A stretch of DNA of 64,000 nt from Hexactinellida sp. DTS-2022 (GCA_028753945.1 JAPNXP010000002.1:11222001-11286000), one strand, 5' to 3'; positions 27,100 through 41,442 are shown, numbered from the stretch's first letter. Made by a program: numbers and translations. Notes: generated by a model from the sequence alone, not told the origin.

Positions 27100-30000
27100 C
27101 CAATTTTCGTGTGCAATGACTGTCAAAAAAACCCAAATTGATAAATTAATGGTTTAAGGATGTTTCCAATTGTTTTTTTGATAATACGAAGAATGTAACA
27201 TCAAATATGTCCTAACAGTGACAATGAAACTCCACTAACTCAATTGACATTCATTTAAGAGCCTAATATATAAAAAAACCAATTTTCAAGTACAATGATA
27301 GTCAAAAACTCCCAAATTGATAAATTAATGTTTTAAGGACGTTGCTAGTTGTTTCTTATGATGATATGAAGTATTAATCATCAAAAGTGTCCTAACAGTG
27401 CCACTGATACTCCACAAACTCAATTAACATTCATTTGAGAGCCTAATATTGAGAAAAACCAATTTTCGTGTGCAATGACTGTCAAAAACTCCCAAATTGA
27501 TAAATTAATGGTTTAAGGATGTTTCCAATTGTTTTTTTGATAATAAGAAGAATTTATCATCAAATATGTCCTAATAGCGCCAATGAAACTCCAATAACTC
27601 AATTAACATTCATTTAAGAGCCTAATATCAAGAAAAACCTATTTTTGTGTGCAATGACTGTCAAAAACTCCCAAATTGATAAATTAATGGTTTAAGGACG
27701 TTGCTAGTTGTTTCTTTCGATGATATGAAGTATTAATCATCAAAAGTGTCCTTACAGTGCCACTGATACTCCACAAACTCAATTAACATTCATTTGAGAG
27801 CCTAATATTGAGAAAAACCAATTTTCGTGTGCAATGACTGTCAAAAACACCCAAATTGATAAATTAATGGTTTAAGGATGTTTCCAATTGTTTTTTTGAT
27901 AATACTAAGAATTTAACATCAAATATGTCCTAACAGTGCCAATGAAACTCCACTAACTCAATTGACATTCATTTAAGAGCCTAATATAAAAAAAAACCAA
28001 TTTTCAAGTACAATGAATGTCAAAAACTCCCAAATTGATAAATTAATGGTTTAAGGATGTTTCCAATTGTTTTTTTGATAATACGAAGAATATAACATCA
28101 AATATGTCCTAACAGTGCCAATGAAACTCCAATAACTCAATTAACATTCATTTAAGAGCCTAATATCAAGAAAAACCTATTTTTGTGTGCAATGACTGTC
28201 AAAAACTCCCAAATTGATAAATTAATGGTTTAAGGACGTTGCTAGTTGTTTCTTTTGATGATATGAAGTATTAATCATCAAAAGTGTCCTTACAGTGCCA
28301 CTGATACTCCACAAACTCAATTAACATTCATTTGAGAGCCTAATATTGAGAAAAACCAATTTTCGTGTGCAATGACTGTCAAATACACCCAAATTGATAA
28401 ATTAATGGTTTAAGGAAGTTTCCAATTGTTTTTTTGATAATACTAAGAATTTAACATCAAATATGTCCTAACAGTGCCAATGAAACTCCACTAACTCAAT
28501 TGACATTCATTTAAGAGCCTAATATCTAAAAAAACCAATTTTCAAGTACAATGAATGTCAAAAAGTCCCAAATTGATAAATTAATGGTTTAAGGATGTTT
28601 CCAAATGTTTTTTTGATAATACGAAGAATATAACATCAAATATGTCCTAACAGTGCCAATGAAACTCCACTAACTCAATTGACATTCATTTAAGAGCCTA
28701 ATATATAAAAAAACCAATTTTCAAGTACAATGAATGTCAAAAACTCCCAAATTGATAAATTAATGGTTTAAGGATGTTTCCAATTGTTTTTTTGATAATA
28801 CGAAGAATGTAACATCAAATATGTCCTAACAGTGCCAATGAAACTCCACTAACTCAATTGACATTCATTTAAGAGCCTAATATATAAAAAAACCAATTTT
28901 CAAGTACAATGATAGTCAAAAACTCCCAAATTGATAAATTAATGGTTTAAGGACGTTGCTAGTTGTTTCTTATGATGATATTAAGTATTAATCATCAAAA
29001 GTGTCCTAACAGTGCCACTGATACTCCACAAACTCAATTAACATTCATTTGAGAGCATAATATTGAGAAAAACCAATTTTCGTGTGCAATGACTGTCAAA
29101 AACTCCCAAATTGAAAAATTAATGGTTTAAGGATGTTTCCAATTGTTTTTTTGATAATAAGAAGAATTTATCATCAAATATGTCCTAATAGCGCCAATGA
29201 AACTCCAATAACTCAATTAACATTCATTTAAGAGCCTAATATCAAGAAAAACCTATTTTTGTGTGCAATGACTGTCAAAAACTCCCAAATTGATAAATTA
29301 ATGGTTTAAGGACGTTGCTAGTTGTTTCTTTTGATGATATGTAGTATTAATCATCAAAAGTGTCCGTACAGTGCCACTGATACTCCACAAACTCAATTAA
29401 CATTCATTTGAGAGCCTAATATTGAGAAAAACCAATTTTCGTGTGCAATGACTGTCAAAAACACCCAAATTGATAAATTAATGGTTTAAGGATGTTTCCA
29501 ATTGTTTTTTTGATAATACTAAGAATTTAACATCAAATATGTCCTAACAGTGCCAATGAAACTCCACTAACTCAATTGACATTCATTTAAGAGCCTAATA
29601 TCTAAAAAAACCAATTTTCAAGTACAATGAATGTCAAAAAGTCCCAAATTGATAAATTAATGGTTTAAGGATGTTTCCAAATGTTTTTTTGATAATACGA
29701 AGAATATAACATCAAATATGTCCTAACAGTGCCAATGAAACTCCACTAACTCAATTGACATTCATTTAAGAGCCTAATATATAAAAAAACCAATTTTCAA
29801 GTGCAATGATAGTCAAACACTCCCAAATTGATAAATTAATGGTTTAAGGACGTTGCTAGTTGTTTCTTTTGATGATATGAAGTATTAATCATCAAAAGTG
29901 TCCTTACAGTGCCACTGATACTCCACAAACTCAATTAACATTCATTAGAGAGCCTAATATTGAGAAAAACCAATTTTCGTGTGCAATGACTGTCAAAAAC

Positions 30001-31760
30001 ACCCAAATTGATAAATTAATGGTTTAAGGATGTTTCCAATTGTTTTTTTGATAATACTAAGAATTTAACATCAAATATGTCAAACAGTGCCAATGAAACT
30101 CCACTAACTCAATTGACATTCATTTAAGAGCCTAATATAAAAAAAAACCAATTTTCAAGTACAATGAATGTCAAAAACTCCCAAATTGATAAATTAATGG
30201 TTTAAGGATGTTTCCAATTGTTTTTTTGATAATACGAAGAATATAACATCAAATATGTCCTAACAGTGCCAATGAAACTCCACTAACTCAATTGACATTC
30301 ATTTAAGAGCCTAATATATAAAAAAACCAATTTTCAAGTACAATGATAGTCAAAAACTCCCAAATTGATAAATTATTGGTTTAAGGACGTTGCTAGTTGT
30401 TTCTTATGATGATATTAAGTATTAATCATCAAAAGTGTCCTAACAGTGCCACTGATACTCCACAAACTCAATTAACATTCATTTGAGAGCCTAATATTGA
30501 GAAAAACCAATTTTCGTGTGCAATGACTGTCAAAAACTCCCAAATTGATAAATTAATGGTTTAAGGATATTTCCAATTGTTTTTTTGATAATAAGAAGAA
30601 TTTATCATCAAATATGTCCTAATAGCGCCAATGAAACTCCAATAACTCAATTAACATTCATTTAAGAGCCTAATATTGAGAAAAACCAATTTTCGTGTGC
30701 AATGACTGTCAAAAACACCCAAATTGATAAATTAATGGTTTAAGGATGTTTCCAATTGTTTTTTTGATAATACTAAGAATTTAACATCAAATATGTCCTA
30801 ACAGTGCCAATGAAACTCCACTAACTCAATTGACATTCATTTAAGAGCCTAATATCTAAAAAAACCAATTTTCCAGTACAATGAATGTCAAAAAGTCCCA
30901 AATTGATAAATTGATGGTTTAAGGAAGTTTCCAAATGTTTTTTTGATAATACGAAGAATATAACATCAAATATGTCCTAACAGTGCCAATGAAACTCCAC
31001 TAACTCAATTGACATTCATTTAAGAGCCTAATATATAAAAAAACCAATTTTCAAGTACAATGATAGTCAAACACTCCCAAATTGATAAATTAATGGTTTA
31101 AGGACGTTGCTAGTTGTTTCTTTTGATGATATGAAGTATTAATCATCAAAAGTGTCCTTACAGTGCCACTGATACTCCACAAACTCAATAAACATTCATT
31201 TGAGAGCCTAATATTGAGAAAAACCAATTTTCGTGTGCAATGACTGTCAAAAACTCCCAAATTGATAAATTAATGGATTAAGGACGTTTCCAGTAGTTTA
31301 GTTTGATGATAAGAAGTATTATCATCAAAAGTGTCCTAACAGTGCCACTGAAACTCCACTAACTCAATTGACATTCATTAAAGAGCCTAATATCAAGATA
31401 AACCAATTTTCAAGTACAATGACTGTCAAAAACACCCAAATTGATAAATTAATGGTTTAAGGACGTTGCTAGTTGTTTCTTTTGATGATATGAAGTATTA
31501 ATCATCAAAGTGTCCTTACAGTGCCACTGATACTCCACAAACTCAATTAACATTCATTTGAGAGCCTAATATTGAGAAAAACCAATTTTCGTGTGCAATG
31601 ACTGTCAAAAACACCCAAATTGATAAATTAATGGTTTAAGGATGTTTCCAATTGTTTTTTTGATAATACGAAGAATGTAACATCAAATATGTCCTAACAG
31701 TGACAATGAAACTCCACTAACTCAATTGACATTCATTTAAGAGCCTAATATATAAAAAAA

Positions 31761-31950
31761 CCAATTTTCAAGTACAATGATAGTCAAAAACTCCCAAATT
31801 GATAAATTAATGGTTTAAGGACGTTGCTAGTTGTTTCTTATGATGATATGAAGTAATACTAAGAATTTAACATCAAATATGTCCTAACAGTGCCAATGAA
31901 ACTCCACTAACTCAATTGACATTCATTTAAGAGCCTAATATCTAAAAAAA
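31761..31950. repeat. 190-bp hybrid monomer, crossover scar
   Basis: The left part is type A up to gatgatatgaag, ending at about 31853; the right part, from taatactaagaattt, is type B2. The join repeats about 11 bases of monomer register, so the unit is 190 bp instead of 179. This is best explained by an out-of-register exchange between an A and a B2 monomer. I saw no second copy of this junction in the window. Confidence 0.88.
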
Positions 31951-32308
31951 CCAATTTTCCAGTACAATGAATGTCAAAAAGTCCCAAATTGATAAATTAA
32001 TGGTTTAAGGATGTTTCCAAATGTTTTTTTGATAATACGAAGAATATAACATCAAATATGTCCTAACAGTGCCAATGAAACTCCACTAACTCAATTGACA
32101 TTCATTTAAGAGCCTAATATCTAAAAAAACCAATTTTCCAGTACAATGAATGTCAAAAAGTCCCAAATTGATAAATTAATGGTTTAAGGATGTTTCCAAA
32201 TGTTTTTTTGATAATACGAAGAATATAACATCAAATATGTCCTAACAGTGCCAATGAAACTCCACTAACTCAATAGACATTCATTTAAGAGCCTAATATA
32301 TAAAAAAA
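31951..32308. repeat. Two adjacent near-identical B2 monomers
   Basis: Monomers 31951-32129 and 32130-32308 share ttccagtacaatg, gtcaaaaagtccc and ccaaatgttt and appear to differ only by caattgac against caatagac at the end. Adjacent monomers elsewhere are usually of different families, so this is a recent single-monomer duplication. It directly follows the hybrid at 31761. Confidence 0.85.
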
Positions 32309-34284
32309 CCAATTTTCAAGTACAATGATAGTCAAACACTCCCAAATTGATAAATTAATGGTTTAAGGACGTTGCTAGTTGTTTCTTTTGATGATATGAA
32401 GTATTAATCATCAAAAGTGTCCTTACAGTGCCACTGATACTCCACAAACTCAATTAACATTCATTTGAGAGCCTAATATTGAGAAAAACCAATTTTCGTG
32501 TGCAATGACTGTCAAAAACACCCAAATTGCTAAATTAATGGTTTAAGGATGTTTCCAATTGTTTTTTTTGATAATACTAAGAATTTAACATCAAATATGT
32601 CCTAACAGTGCCAATGAAACTCCACTAACTCAATTGACATTCATTTAAGAGCCTAATATAAAAAAAAACCAATTTTCAAGTACAATGAATGTCAAAAACT
32701 CCCAAATTGATAAATTAATGGTTTAAGGATGTTTCCAATTGTTTTTTTGATAATACGAAGAATATAACATCAAATATGTCCTAACAGTGCCAATGAAACT
32801 CCACTAACTCAATTGACATTCATTTAAGAGCCTAATATATAAAAAAACCAATTTTCAAGTACAATGATAGTCAAAAACTCCCAAATTGATAAATTAATGG
32901 TTTAAGGACGTTGCTAGTTGTTTCTTATGATGATATTAAGTATTAATCATCAAAAGTGTCCTAACAGTGCCACTGATACTCCACAAACTCAATTAACATT
33001 CATTTGAGAGCCTAATATAAAAAAAAACCAATTTTCAAGTACAATGAATGTCAAAAAGTCCCAAATTGATGAAATTAATGATTTAAGGATGTTTCCAATT
33101 GTTTTTTTGATAATACGAAGAATGTAACATCAAATATGTCCTAACAGTGACAATGAAACTCCACTAACTCAATTGACATTCATTTAAGAGCCTAATATAT
33201 AAAAAAACCAATTTTCAAGTACAATGATAGTCAAAAACTCCCAAATTGATAAATTAATGGTTTAAGGACGTTGCTAGTTGTTTCTTATGATGATATGAAG
33301 TATAAATCATCAAAAGTGTCCTAACAGTGCCACTGATACTCCACAAACTCAATTAACATTCATTTGAGAGCCTAATATTGAGAAAAACCAATTTTCGTGT
33401 GCAATGACTGTCAAAAACTCCCAAATTGATAAATTAATGGTTTAAGGATGTTTCCAATTGTTTTTTTGATAATAAGAAGAATTTATCATCAAATATGTCC
33501 TAATAGCGCCAATGAAACTCCAATAACTCAATTAACATTCATTTAAGAGCCTAATATCAAGAAAAACCTATTTTTGTGTGCAATGACTGTCAAAAACTCC
33601 CAAATTGATAAATTAATGGTTTAAGGACGTTGCTAGTTGTTTCTTTTGATGATACGAAGTATTAATCATCAAAAGTGTCCTTACAGTGCCACTGATACTC
33701 CACAAACTCAATTAACATTCATTTGAGAGCCTAATATTGAGAAAAACCAATTTTCGTGTGCAATGAATGTCAAAAACACCCAAATTGATAAATTAATGGT
33801 TTAAGGATGTTTCCAATTGTTTTTTTGATAATACTAAGAATTTAACATCAAATATGTCCTAACAGTGCCAATGAAACTCCACTAACTCAATTGACATTCA
33901 TTTAAGAGCCTAATATTAAAAAAAACCAATTTTCAAGTACAATGAATGTCAAAAACTCCCAAATTGATAAATTAATGGTTTAAGGATGTTTCCAATTGTT
34001 TTTTTGATGATACGAAGAATATAACATCAAATATGTCCTAACAGTGCCAATGAAACTCCACTAACTCAATTGACATTCATTTAAGAGCCTAATATATAAA
34101 AAAACCAATTTTCAAGTACAATGATAGTCAAAAACTCCCAAATTGATAAATTAATGGTTTAAGGACGTTGCTAGTTGTTTCTTAAGATGTTATTAAGTAT
34201 TAATCATCAAAAGTGTCCTAACAGTGCCACTGATACTCCACAAACTCAATTGCCATTCATTTAAGACCCTAATATCAAGAAAAA

Positions 34285-37200
34285 CCAATTTTCAAGTACA
34301 ATGACTGTCAAAAACTCCCAAATTGATAAATTAATGGTTTAAGGATGTTTCCAATTGTTTTTTTGATAATAAGAAGAATTTATCATCAAATATGTCCTAA
34401 CATTGCCAATGAAACTCCACTAACTCAATTAACATTCATTTAAGAGCCTAATATCAAGAAAAACCTATTTTTGTGTGCAATGACTGTGAAACTCCCAAAT
34501 TGATAAATTAATGGATTAAGGACGTTTCCAGTTGTTTCGTTTGATGATAAGAAGTATTTATCATGAAAAGTGTCCTAACAGTGCCACTGATACTCCACAA
34601 AATCAATTAACATTCATTTGAGAGCCTAATATTGAGAAAAACCAATTTTCTATTGCAATGACTATCAAAAACACACAAATTGATAAATTAATGGTTCAAG
34701 GATGTTTCCAATTGTTTTTTTGATAATACGAAGAATTTAACATCAAATATGTCCTAACAGTGCTAATGAAACTCCACTAACTCAATTTACATTCATTTAG
34801 GAGCCTAATATAAAAAAAAACCGATTTTCAAGTACAATGACTGTCAAAAACTCCCAAATTGATAAATTAATGGTTTAAGGACGTTGCTAGTTGTTTCTTT
34901 TGATGATATGAAGTATTTATCATCAAAAGTGTCCTAACAGTGCCACTGATACTCCACAAACTCAATAAACATTCATTTGAGATCCTAATATTGAGAAAAA
35001 CCAATTTTCGTGTGCAATGACTGTCAAAAACTCCCAAATTGATAAATTAATGGTTTAAGGATGTTTCCAATTGTTTTTTTGATAATAAGAAGAATTTATC
35101 ATCAAATATGTCCTAACATTGCCAATGAAACTCCACTAACTCAATTAACATTCATTTAAGAGCCTAATATCAAGAAAAACCTATTTTTGTGTGCAATGAC
35201 TGTAAAACTCCCAAATTGATAAATTAATGGATTAAGGACGTTTCCAGTTGTTCGTTTGATGATAAGAAGTATTTATCATGAAAAGTGTCCTAACAGTGAC
35301 ACTGATACTCCACAAACTCAATTAACTTTCATTTGAGAGCCTAATATTGAGAAAAACCAATTTTCGTGTGCAATGACTGTCAAAAACTCCCAAATTGATA
35401 AATTAATGGTTTAAGGATGTTTCCAATTGTTTTTTTTGATAATAAGAAGAATTTAACATCAAATATGTCCTAACAGTGCCAATGAAACTCCACTAACTCA
35501 ATTGACATTCATTTAAGAGCCTAATATAAAAAAAAACCAATTTTCAAGTACAATGACTGTCAAAAACTCCCAAATTGATAAATTAATGGTTTAAGGACGT
35601 TGCTAGTTGTTTCTTTTGATGAAATGAAGTATTATCATCAAAAGTGTCCTAACAGTGCCACTGATACTCCACAAACTCAATAAACATTCATTTGAGAGCC
35701 TAATATTGAGAAAAACCAATTTTCGTGTGCAATAACTGTCAAAAACTCCCAAATTGATAAATTAATGGTTTAAGGATGTTTCCAATTGTTTTTTTGATAA
35801 TAAGAAGAATTTATCATCAAATATGTCCTAATAGTGCCAATAAAACTCCACTAACTCAATTAACATTCATTTAAGAGCCTAATATCAAGAAAAACCTATT
35901 TTTGTGTGCAATGACTGTCAAAAACTCCCAAATTGATAAATTAATGGATTAAGGACGTTTCCAGTTGTTCGTTTGATGATAAGAAGTATTTATCATGAAA
36001 AGTGTCCTAACTCTTGACACTGATACTCCACAAACTCAATTAACATTCATTTGAGAGCCTAATATTGAGAAAAACCTATTTTCGTGTGCAATGACTGTCA
36101 AAAACTCCCAAATTGATAAATTAATGGTTTAAGGATGTTTCCAATTGTTTTTTTGATAATAAGAAGAATTTATCATCAAATATGTCCTAATAGTGCCAAT
36201 GAAACTCCACTAACTCAATTAACATACATTTAAGAGCCTAATATCAAGAAAAACCTATTTTTGTGTGCAATGACTGTCAAAAACTCCCAAATTGATAAAT
36301 TAATGGTTTAAGGATGTTTCCAATTGTTTTTTTGATAATAAGAAGAATTTATCATCAAATATGTCCTAACATTGCCAATGAAACTCCACTAACTCAATTA
36401 ACATTCATTTAAGAGCCTAATATCAAGAAAAACCTATTTTTGTGTGCAATGACTGTAAAACTCCCAAATTGATAAATTAATGGATTAAGGACGTTTCCAG
36501 TTGTTCGTTTGATGATAAGAAGTATTTATCATGAAAAGTGTCCTAACAGTGACACTGATACTCCACAAACTCAATTAACTTTCATTTGAGAGCCTAATAT
36601 TGAGAAAAACCAATTTTCGTGTGCAATGACTGTCAAAAACTCCCAAATTGATAAATTAATGGTTTAAGGATGTTTCCAATTGTTTTTTTTGATAATAAGA
36701 AGAATTTAACATCAAATATGTCCTAACAGTGCCAATGAAACTCCACTAACTCAATTGACATTCATTTAAGAGCCTAATATAAAAAAAAACCAATTTTCAA
36801 GTACAATGACTGTATAAAACTCCCAAATTGATAAATTAATGGTTTAAGGATGTTTCCAATTGTTTTTTTGATAACAAGAAGAATTTATCATCAAATATGT
36901 CCTAATAGTGCCAATAAAACTCCACTAACTCAATTAACATTCATTTAAGAGCCTAATATCAAGAAAAACCTATTTTTGTGTGCAATGATTGTCAAAAACT
37001 CCCAAATTGATAAATTAATGGATTAAGGACGTTTCCAGTTGTTCGTTTGATGATAAGAAGTATTTATCATGAAAAGTGTCCTAACCCTTGACACTGATAC
37101 TCCACAAACCCAATTAACATTCATTTGAGAGCCTAATATTGAGAAAAACCAATTTTCGTGTGCAATGACTGTCAAAAACTCCCAAATTGATAAATTAATG

Positions 37201-37850
37201 GTTTAAGGATGTTTCCAATTGTTTTTTTGATAATAAGAAGAATTTATCATCAAATATGTCCTAATAGTGCCAATGAAACTCCACTAAATCAATTAACATT
37301 CATTTAAGAGCCTACTATCACGAAAAACCAATTTTCGTGTGCAATGACTGTCAAAAACACCCAAATTGATAAATTATTGGTTTAAGGATGTTTCCAATTG
37401 TTTTTTTGATAATACGAAGAATTTAACATCAAATATGTCCTAACAGTGCCAATGAAACTCCACTAACTCAATTGACATTCATTTAAGAGCCTAATATTAA
37501 AAAAAACCGATTTTCAAGTACAATGACTGTCAAAAACTCCCAAATTGATAAATTAATGGTTTAAGGATGTTTCCAAATGTTTTTTTGATAATAAGAAAAA
37601 ATATATCATCAAATATGTCTTAATAGTGCCAATGAAACTTCACTAACTCAATTAACATTCATTTAAGAGCCTAATTTTGAGAAAAACCAATTTTCGTGTG
37701 CAATGACTGTCAAAAACACCCAAATTGATAAATTAATGGTTTAAGGATGTTTCCAATTGTTTTTTTGATAATACGAAGAATTTAACATCAAATATGTCCT
37801 AACAGTGCCAATGAAACTCCACTAACTCAATTAACATTCATTTAAGAGCC
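34285..37850. repeat. Block VIII: mixture with first C2 monomers and a 7-monomer repeat
   Basis: About 35001-35540 and 36254-36800 match at an offset of about 1253, sharing cctaacattgcc, gttgttcgtttg and attaactttcatttg. An early C2-like monomer near 34462 has gactgtgaaactccc and still has the full gttgtttcgtttg; later ones have gttgttcg. A variant gtcctaactcttgacac near 36008 becomes gtcctaacccttgacac at 37080 and in the next block. Confidence 0.8.
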
Positions 37851-37905
37851 TAATATAAAAAAAAACCAATTTTCAAGTACAATGACTGTCAAAAACTCCC
37901 AAATT

Positions 37906-37920
37906 GATTTTTTATTTTTT
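37906..37920. repeat. T-rich replacement patch, copy 1
   Basis: The normal gataaattaatggttt is replaced by gattttttatttttt, several A/G to T changes plus loss of one base in 15 positions. The rest of the type A monomer is normal. Confidence 0.85.
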
Positions 37921-39516
37921 AAGGACGTTGCTAGTTGTTTCTTTTGATGATATGAAGTATTTATCATCAAAAGTGTCCTAACAGTGCCACTGATACTCCA
38001 CAAACTCAATAAACATTCATTTGAGAGCCTAATATTGAGAAAAACCAATTTTCGTGTGCAATGACTGTCAAAAACTCCCAAATTGATAAATTAATGGTTT
38101 AAGGATGTTTCCAATTGTTTTTTTGATAATAAGAAGAATTTATCATCAAATATGTCCTAATAGTGCCAATGAAACTCCACTAACTCAATTAACATACATT
38201 TAAGAGCCTAATATCAAGAAAAACCTATTTTTGTGTGCAATGACTGTCAAACCTCCCAAATTGATAAATTAATGGTTTAAGGATGTTTCCAATTGTTTTT
38301 TTGATAATAAGAAGAATTTATCATCAAATATGTCCTAACAGTGCCATTGAAACTCCACTAACTCAATTAACATTCATTTAACAGACTAATATCAAGAAAA
38401 ACCTATTTTTGTGTGCAATGACTGTAAAACTCCCAAATTGATAAATTAATGGATTTAGGACGTTTCCAGTTGTTCGTTTGATGATAAGAAGTATTTATCA
38501 TGAAAAGTGTCCTAACCCTTGACACTGATACTCCACAAACTCAATTAACATTCATTTGAGAGCCTAATACTGAGAAAAACCAATTTTCCTGTGCAATGAC
38601 TGTCAAAAACTCCCAAATTGATAAATTAATGGTTTAAGGATGTTTCCAATTGTTTTTTTCATAATAAGAAGAATATATCATCAAATATGTCCTAATAGTG
38701 CCAATGAAACTCCACTAACTCAATTAACATTCATTTAAGAGCCTAATATTGAGAAAAACCAATTTTCGTGTGCAATGACTGTCAAAAACACCCAAATTGA
38801 TAAATTGATAGTTTAAGGATGTTTCCAATTGTTTTTTTGATAATACGAAGAATTTAGCATCAAATATGTCCTAACAGTGCCAATGAAACTCCACTAACTC
38901 AATTAACATTCATTTAAGAGCCTAATATCAAAAAAAACCAATTTTCAAATACAATGACTGTCAAAAACTCCCAAATTGATAAATTAATGGTTTAAGGACG
39001 TTGCTTGTTGTTTCTTTTGATGATATGAAGTATTTATCATCAAAAGTGTCCTAACAGTGCCACTGATACTCCACAAACTCAATAAACATCCATTTGAGAG
39101 CCGAATATTGAGAAAAACCAATTTTCGTGTGCAATGACTGTCAAAAACTCCCAAATTGATAAATTAATGGTTTAAGGATGTTTCCAATTGTTTTTTTTGA
39201 TAATAAGAAGAATTTATCATCAAATATGTCCTAATAGTGGCAATGAAACTCCACAAACTCAATTAACATTCATTTAAGAGTCTAATATTGAGAAAAACCA
39301 ATTTTCGTGTGCAATGACTGTCAAAAACTCCCAAATTGATAAATTAATGGTTTAAGGATGTTTCCAATTGTTTTTTTGTTAATAAGAAGAATTTATCATC
39401 AAATATGTCCTAATAGTGCCAATGAAACTCCACTAACTCAATTAACATTCATTTAAGAGCCTAATATAAAAAAAAACCAATTTTCAAGTACAATGACTGT
39501 CAAAAACTCCCAAATT

Positions 39517-39531
39517 GATTTTTTATTTTTT
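39517..39531. repeat. T-rich replacement patch, copy 2
   Basis: Identical to the patch at 37906, exactly one HOR period (1611 bp) later. The patch therefore arose before the 9-mer duplicated. Confidence 0.85.
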
Positions 39532-41265
39532 AAGGACGTTGCTAGTTGTTTCTTTTGATGATATGAAGTATTTATCATCAAAAGTGTCCTAACAGTGCCA
39601 CTGATACTCCACAAACTCAATAAACATTCATTTGAGAGCCTAATATTGAGAAAAACCAATTTTCGTGTGCAATGACTGTCAAAAGCTCCCAAATTGATAA
39701 ATTAATGGTTTAAGGATGTTTCCAATTGTTTTTTTGATAATAAGAAGAATTTATCATCAAATATGTCCTAATAGTGCCAATGAAACTCCACTAACTCAAT
39801 TAACATACATTTAAGAGCCTAATATCAAGAAAAACCTATTTTTGTGTGCAATGATTGTCAAAAACTCCCAAATTGATAAATTAATGGTTTAAGGATGTTT
39901 CCAATTGTTTTTTTGATAATAAGAAGAATTTATCATCAAATATGTCCTAACAGTGCCATTGAAACTCCACTAACTCAATTAACATTCATTTAACAGACTA
40001 ATATCAAGAAAAACCTATTTTTGTGTGCAATGACTGTAAAACTCCCAAATTGATAAATTAATGGATTTAGGACGTTTCCAGTTGTTCGTTTGATGATAAG
40101 AAGTATTTATCATGAAAAGTGTCCTAACCCTTGACACTGATACTCCACAAACTCAATTAACATTCATTTGAGAGCCTAATACTGAGAAAAACCAATTTTC
40201 CTGTGCAATGACTGTCAAAAACTCCCAAATTGATAAATTAATGGTTTAAGGATGTTTCCAATTGTTTTTTTCATAATAAGAAGAATATATCATCAAATAT
40301 GTCCTAATAGTGCCAATGAAACTCCACTAACTCAATTAACATTCATTTAAGAGCCTAATATTGAGAAAAACCAATTTTCGTGTGCAATGACTGTCAAAAA
40401 CACCCAAATTGATAAATTGATAGTTTAAGGATGTTTCCAATTGTTTTTTTGATAATACGAAGAATTTAGCATCAAATATGTCCTAACAGTGCCAATGAAA
40501 CTCCACTAACTCAATTAACATTCATTTAAGAGCCTAATATCAAAAAAAACCAATTTTCAAATACAATGACTGTCAAAAACTCCCAAATTGATAAATTAAT
40601 GGTTTAAGGACGTTGCTTGTTGTTTCTTTTGATGATATGAAGTATTTATCATCAAAAGTGTCCTAACAGTGCCACTGATACTCCACAAACTCAATAAACA
40701 TCCATTTGAGAGCCGAATATTGAGAAAAACCAATTTTCGTGTGCAATGACTGTCAAAAACTCCCAAATTGATAAATTAATGGTTTAAGGATGTTTCCAAT
40801 TGTTTTTTTTGATAATAAGAAGAATTTATCATCAAATATGTCCTAATAGTGGCAATGAAACTCCACAAACTCAATTAACATTCATTTAAGAGTCTAATAT
40901 TGAGAAAAACCAATTTTCGTGTGCAATGACTGTCAAAAACTCCCAAATTGATAAATTAATGGTTTAAGGATGTTTCCAATTGTTTTTTTGATAATAAGAA
41001 GAATTTATCATCAAATATGTCCTAATAGTGCCAATGAAACTCCACTAACTCAATTAACATTCATTTAAGAGCCTAATATCAAGAAAAACCTATTTTTGTC
41101 TGCAATGACTGTCAAAAACTCCCAAATTGATAAATTAATGGTTTAAGGATGTTTAATTGTTTTTTTGATAATAAGAAGAATTTATCATCAAATATGTCCT
41201 AACAGTGCCAATGAAACTCCACTAACTCAATTAACATTCATTTAAGAGCCTAATATCAAGAAAAA

Positions 41266-41442
41266 CCTATTTTTGTGTGCAATGACTGTAAAACTCCCAA
41301 ATTGATAAATTAATGGATTAAGGACGTTTCCAGTTGTTCGTTTGATGATAAGAAGTATTTATCATGAAAAGTGTCCTAACAGTGACACTGATACTCCACA
41401 AACTCAATTAACATTCATTTGAGAGCCTAATATTGAGAAAAA
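41266..41442. repeat. Type C2 monomer (exemplar, 177 bp)
   Basis: A representative of family C2, a shortened C. It begins cctatttttg, has gactgtaaaactccc (missing bases relative to gactgtcaaaaactccc), ccagttgttcgtttg (one T fewer than C1) and atcatgaaaagtg, then gtgacactgatac. The atcatgaaa change breaks the right arm of the dyad. A precursor-like copy lies near 34.46 kb, and from 35.2 kb C2 recurs to the end of the window. Confidence 0.88.

Larger units (their letters stand above)
27100..34284. repeat. Block VII: loose A-B2-B2 trimers with scars
   Basis: Monomers run mainly as A, then B2 with actaagaat, then B2 with gaatataac or gaatgtaac, a trimer of about 538 bp (for example 27638 to 28176), irregularly broken by single B1 monomers. 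Typical monomer ends are cctaatatataaaaaaacc and cctaatataaaaaaaaacc. The block contains an oversize hybrid monomer at 31761 and a doubled monomer right after it. A small deletion (atgtcaaacagtg) occurs near 30080. No longer HOR could be followed through the block. Confidence 0.82.
37851..41071. repeat. HOR block IX: 9-mer, 1611-1612 bp, two copies
   Basis: Copy 1 is about 37851-39460 and copy 2 about 39461-41071. The offset is 1611 at first and 1612 after a one-base indel (gtcaaacctccc near 38250 against gtcaaaaactccc near 39862). Shared private variants are the T-rich patch, gattgatagttt-type changes near 38806/40418, ttgcttgttg, aacatccatttg, gagccgaatattg, gtggcaatg and attttcctgtg. Single differences seen include aaaactccc/aaagctccc and tttgttaataag/tttgataataag. 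Confidence 0.88.

Noticed and set aside
37842-39692. Two near-identical minus-strand frames (37842-38081 and 39453-39692)
   Set aside because: They are the same chance frame, opened by the T-rich patch and copied by the 9-mer duplication.
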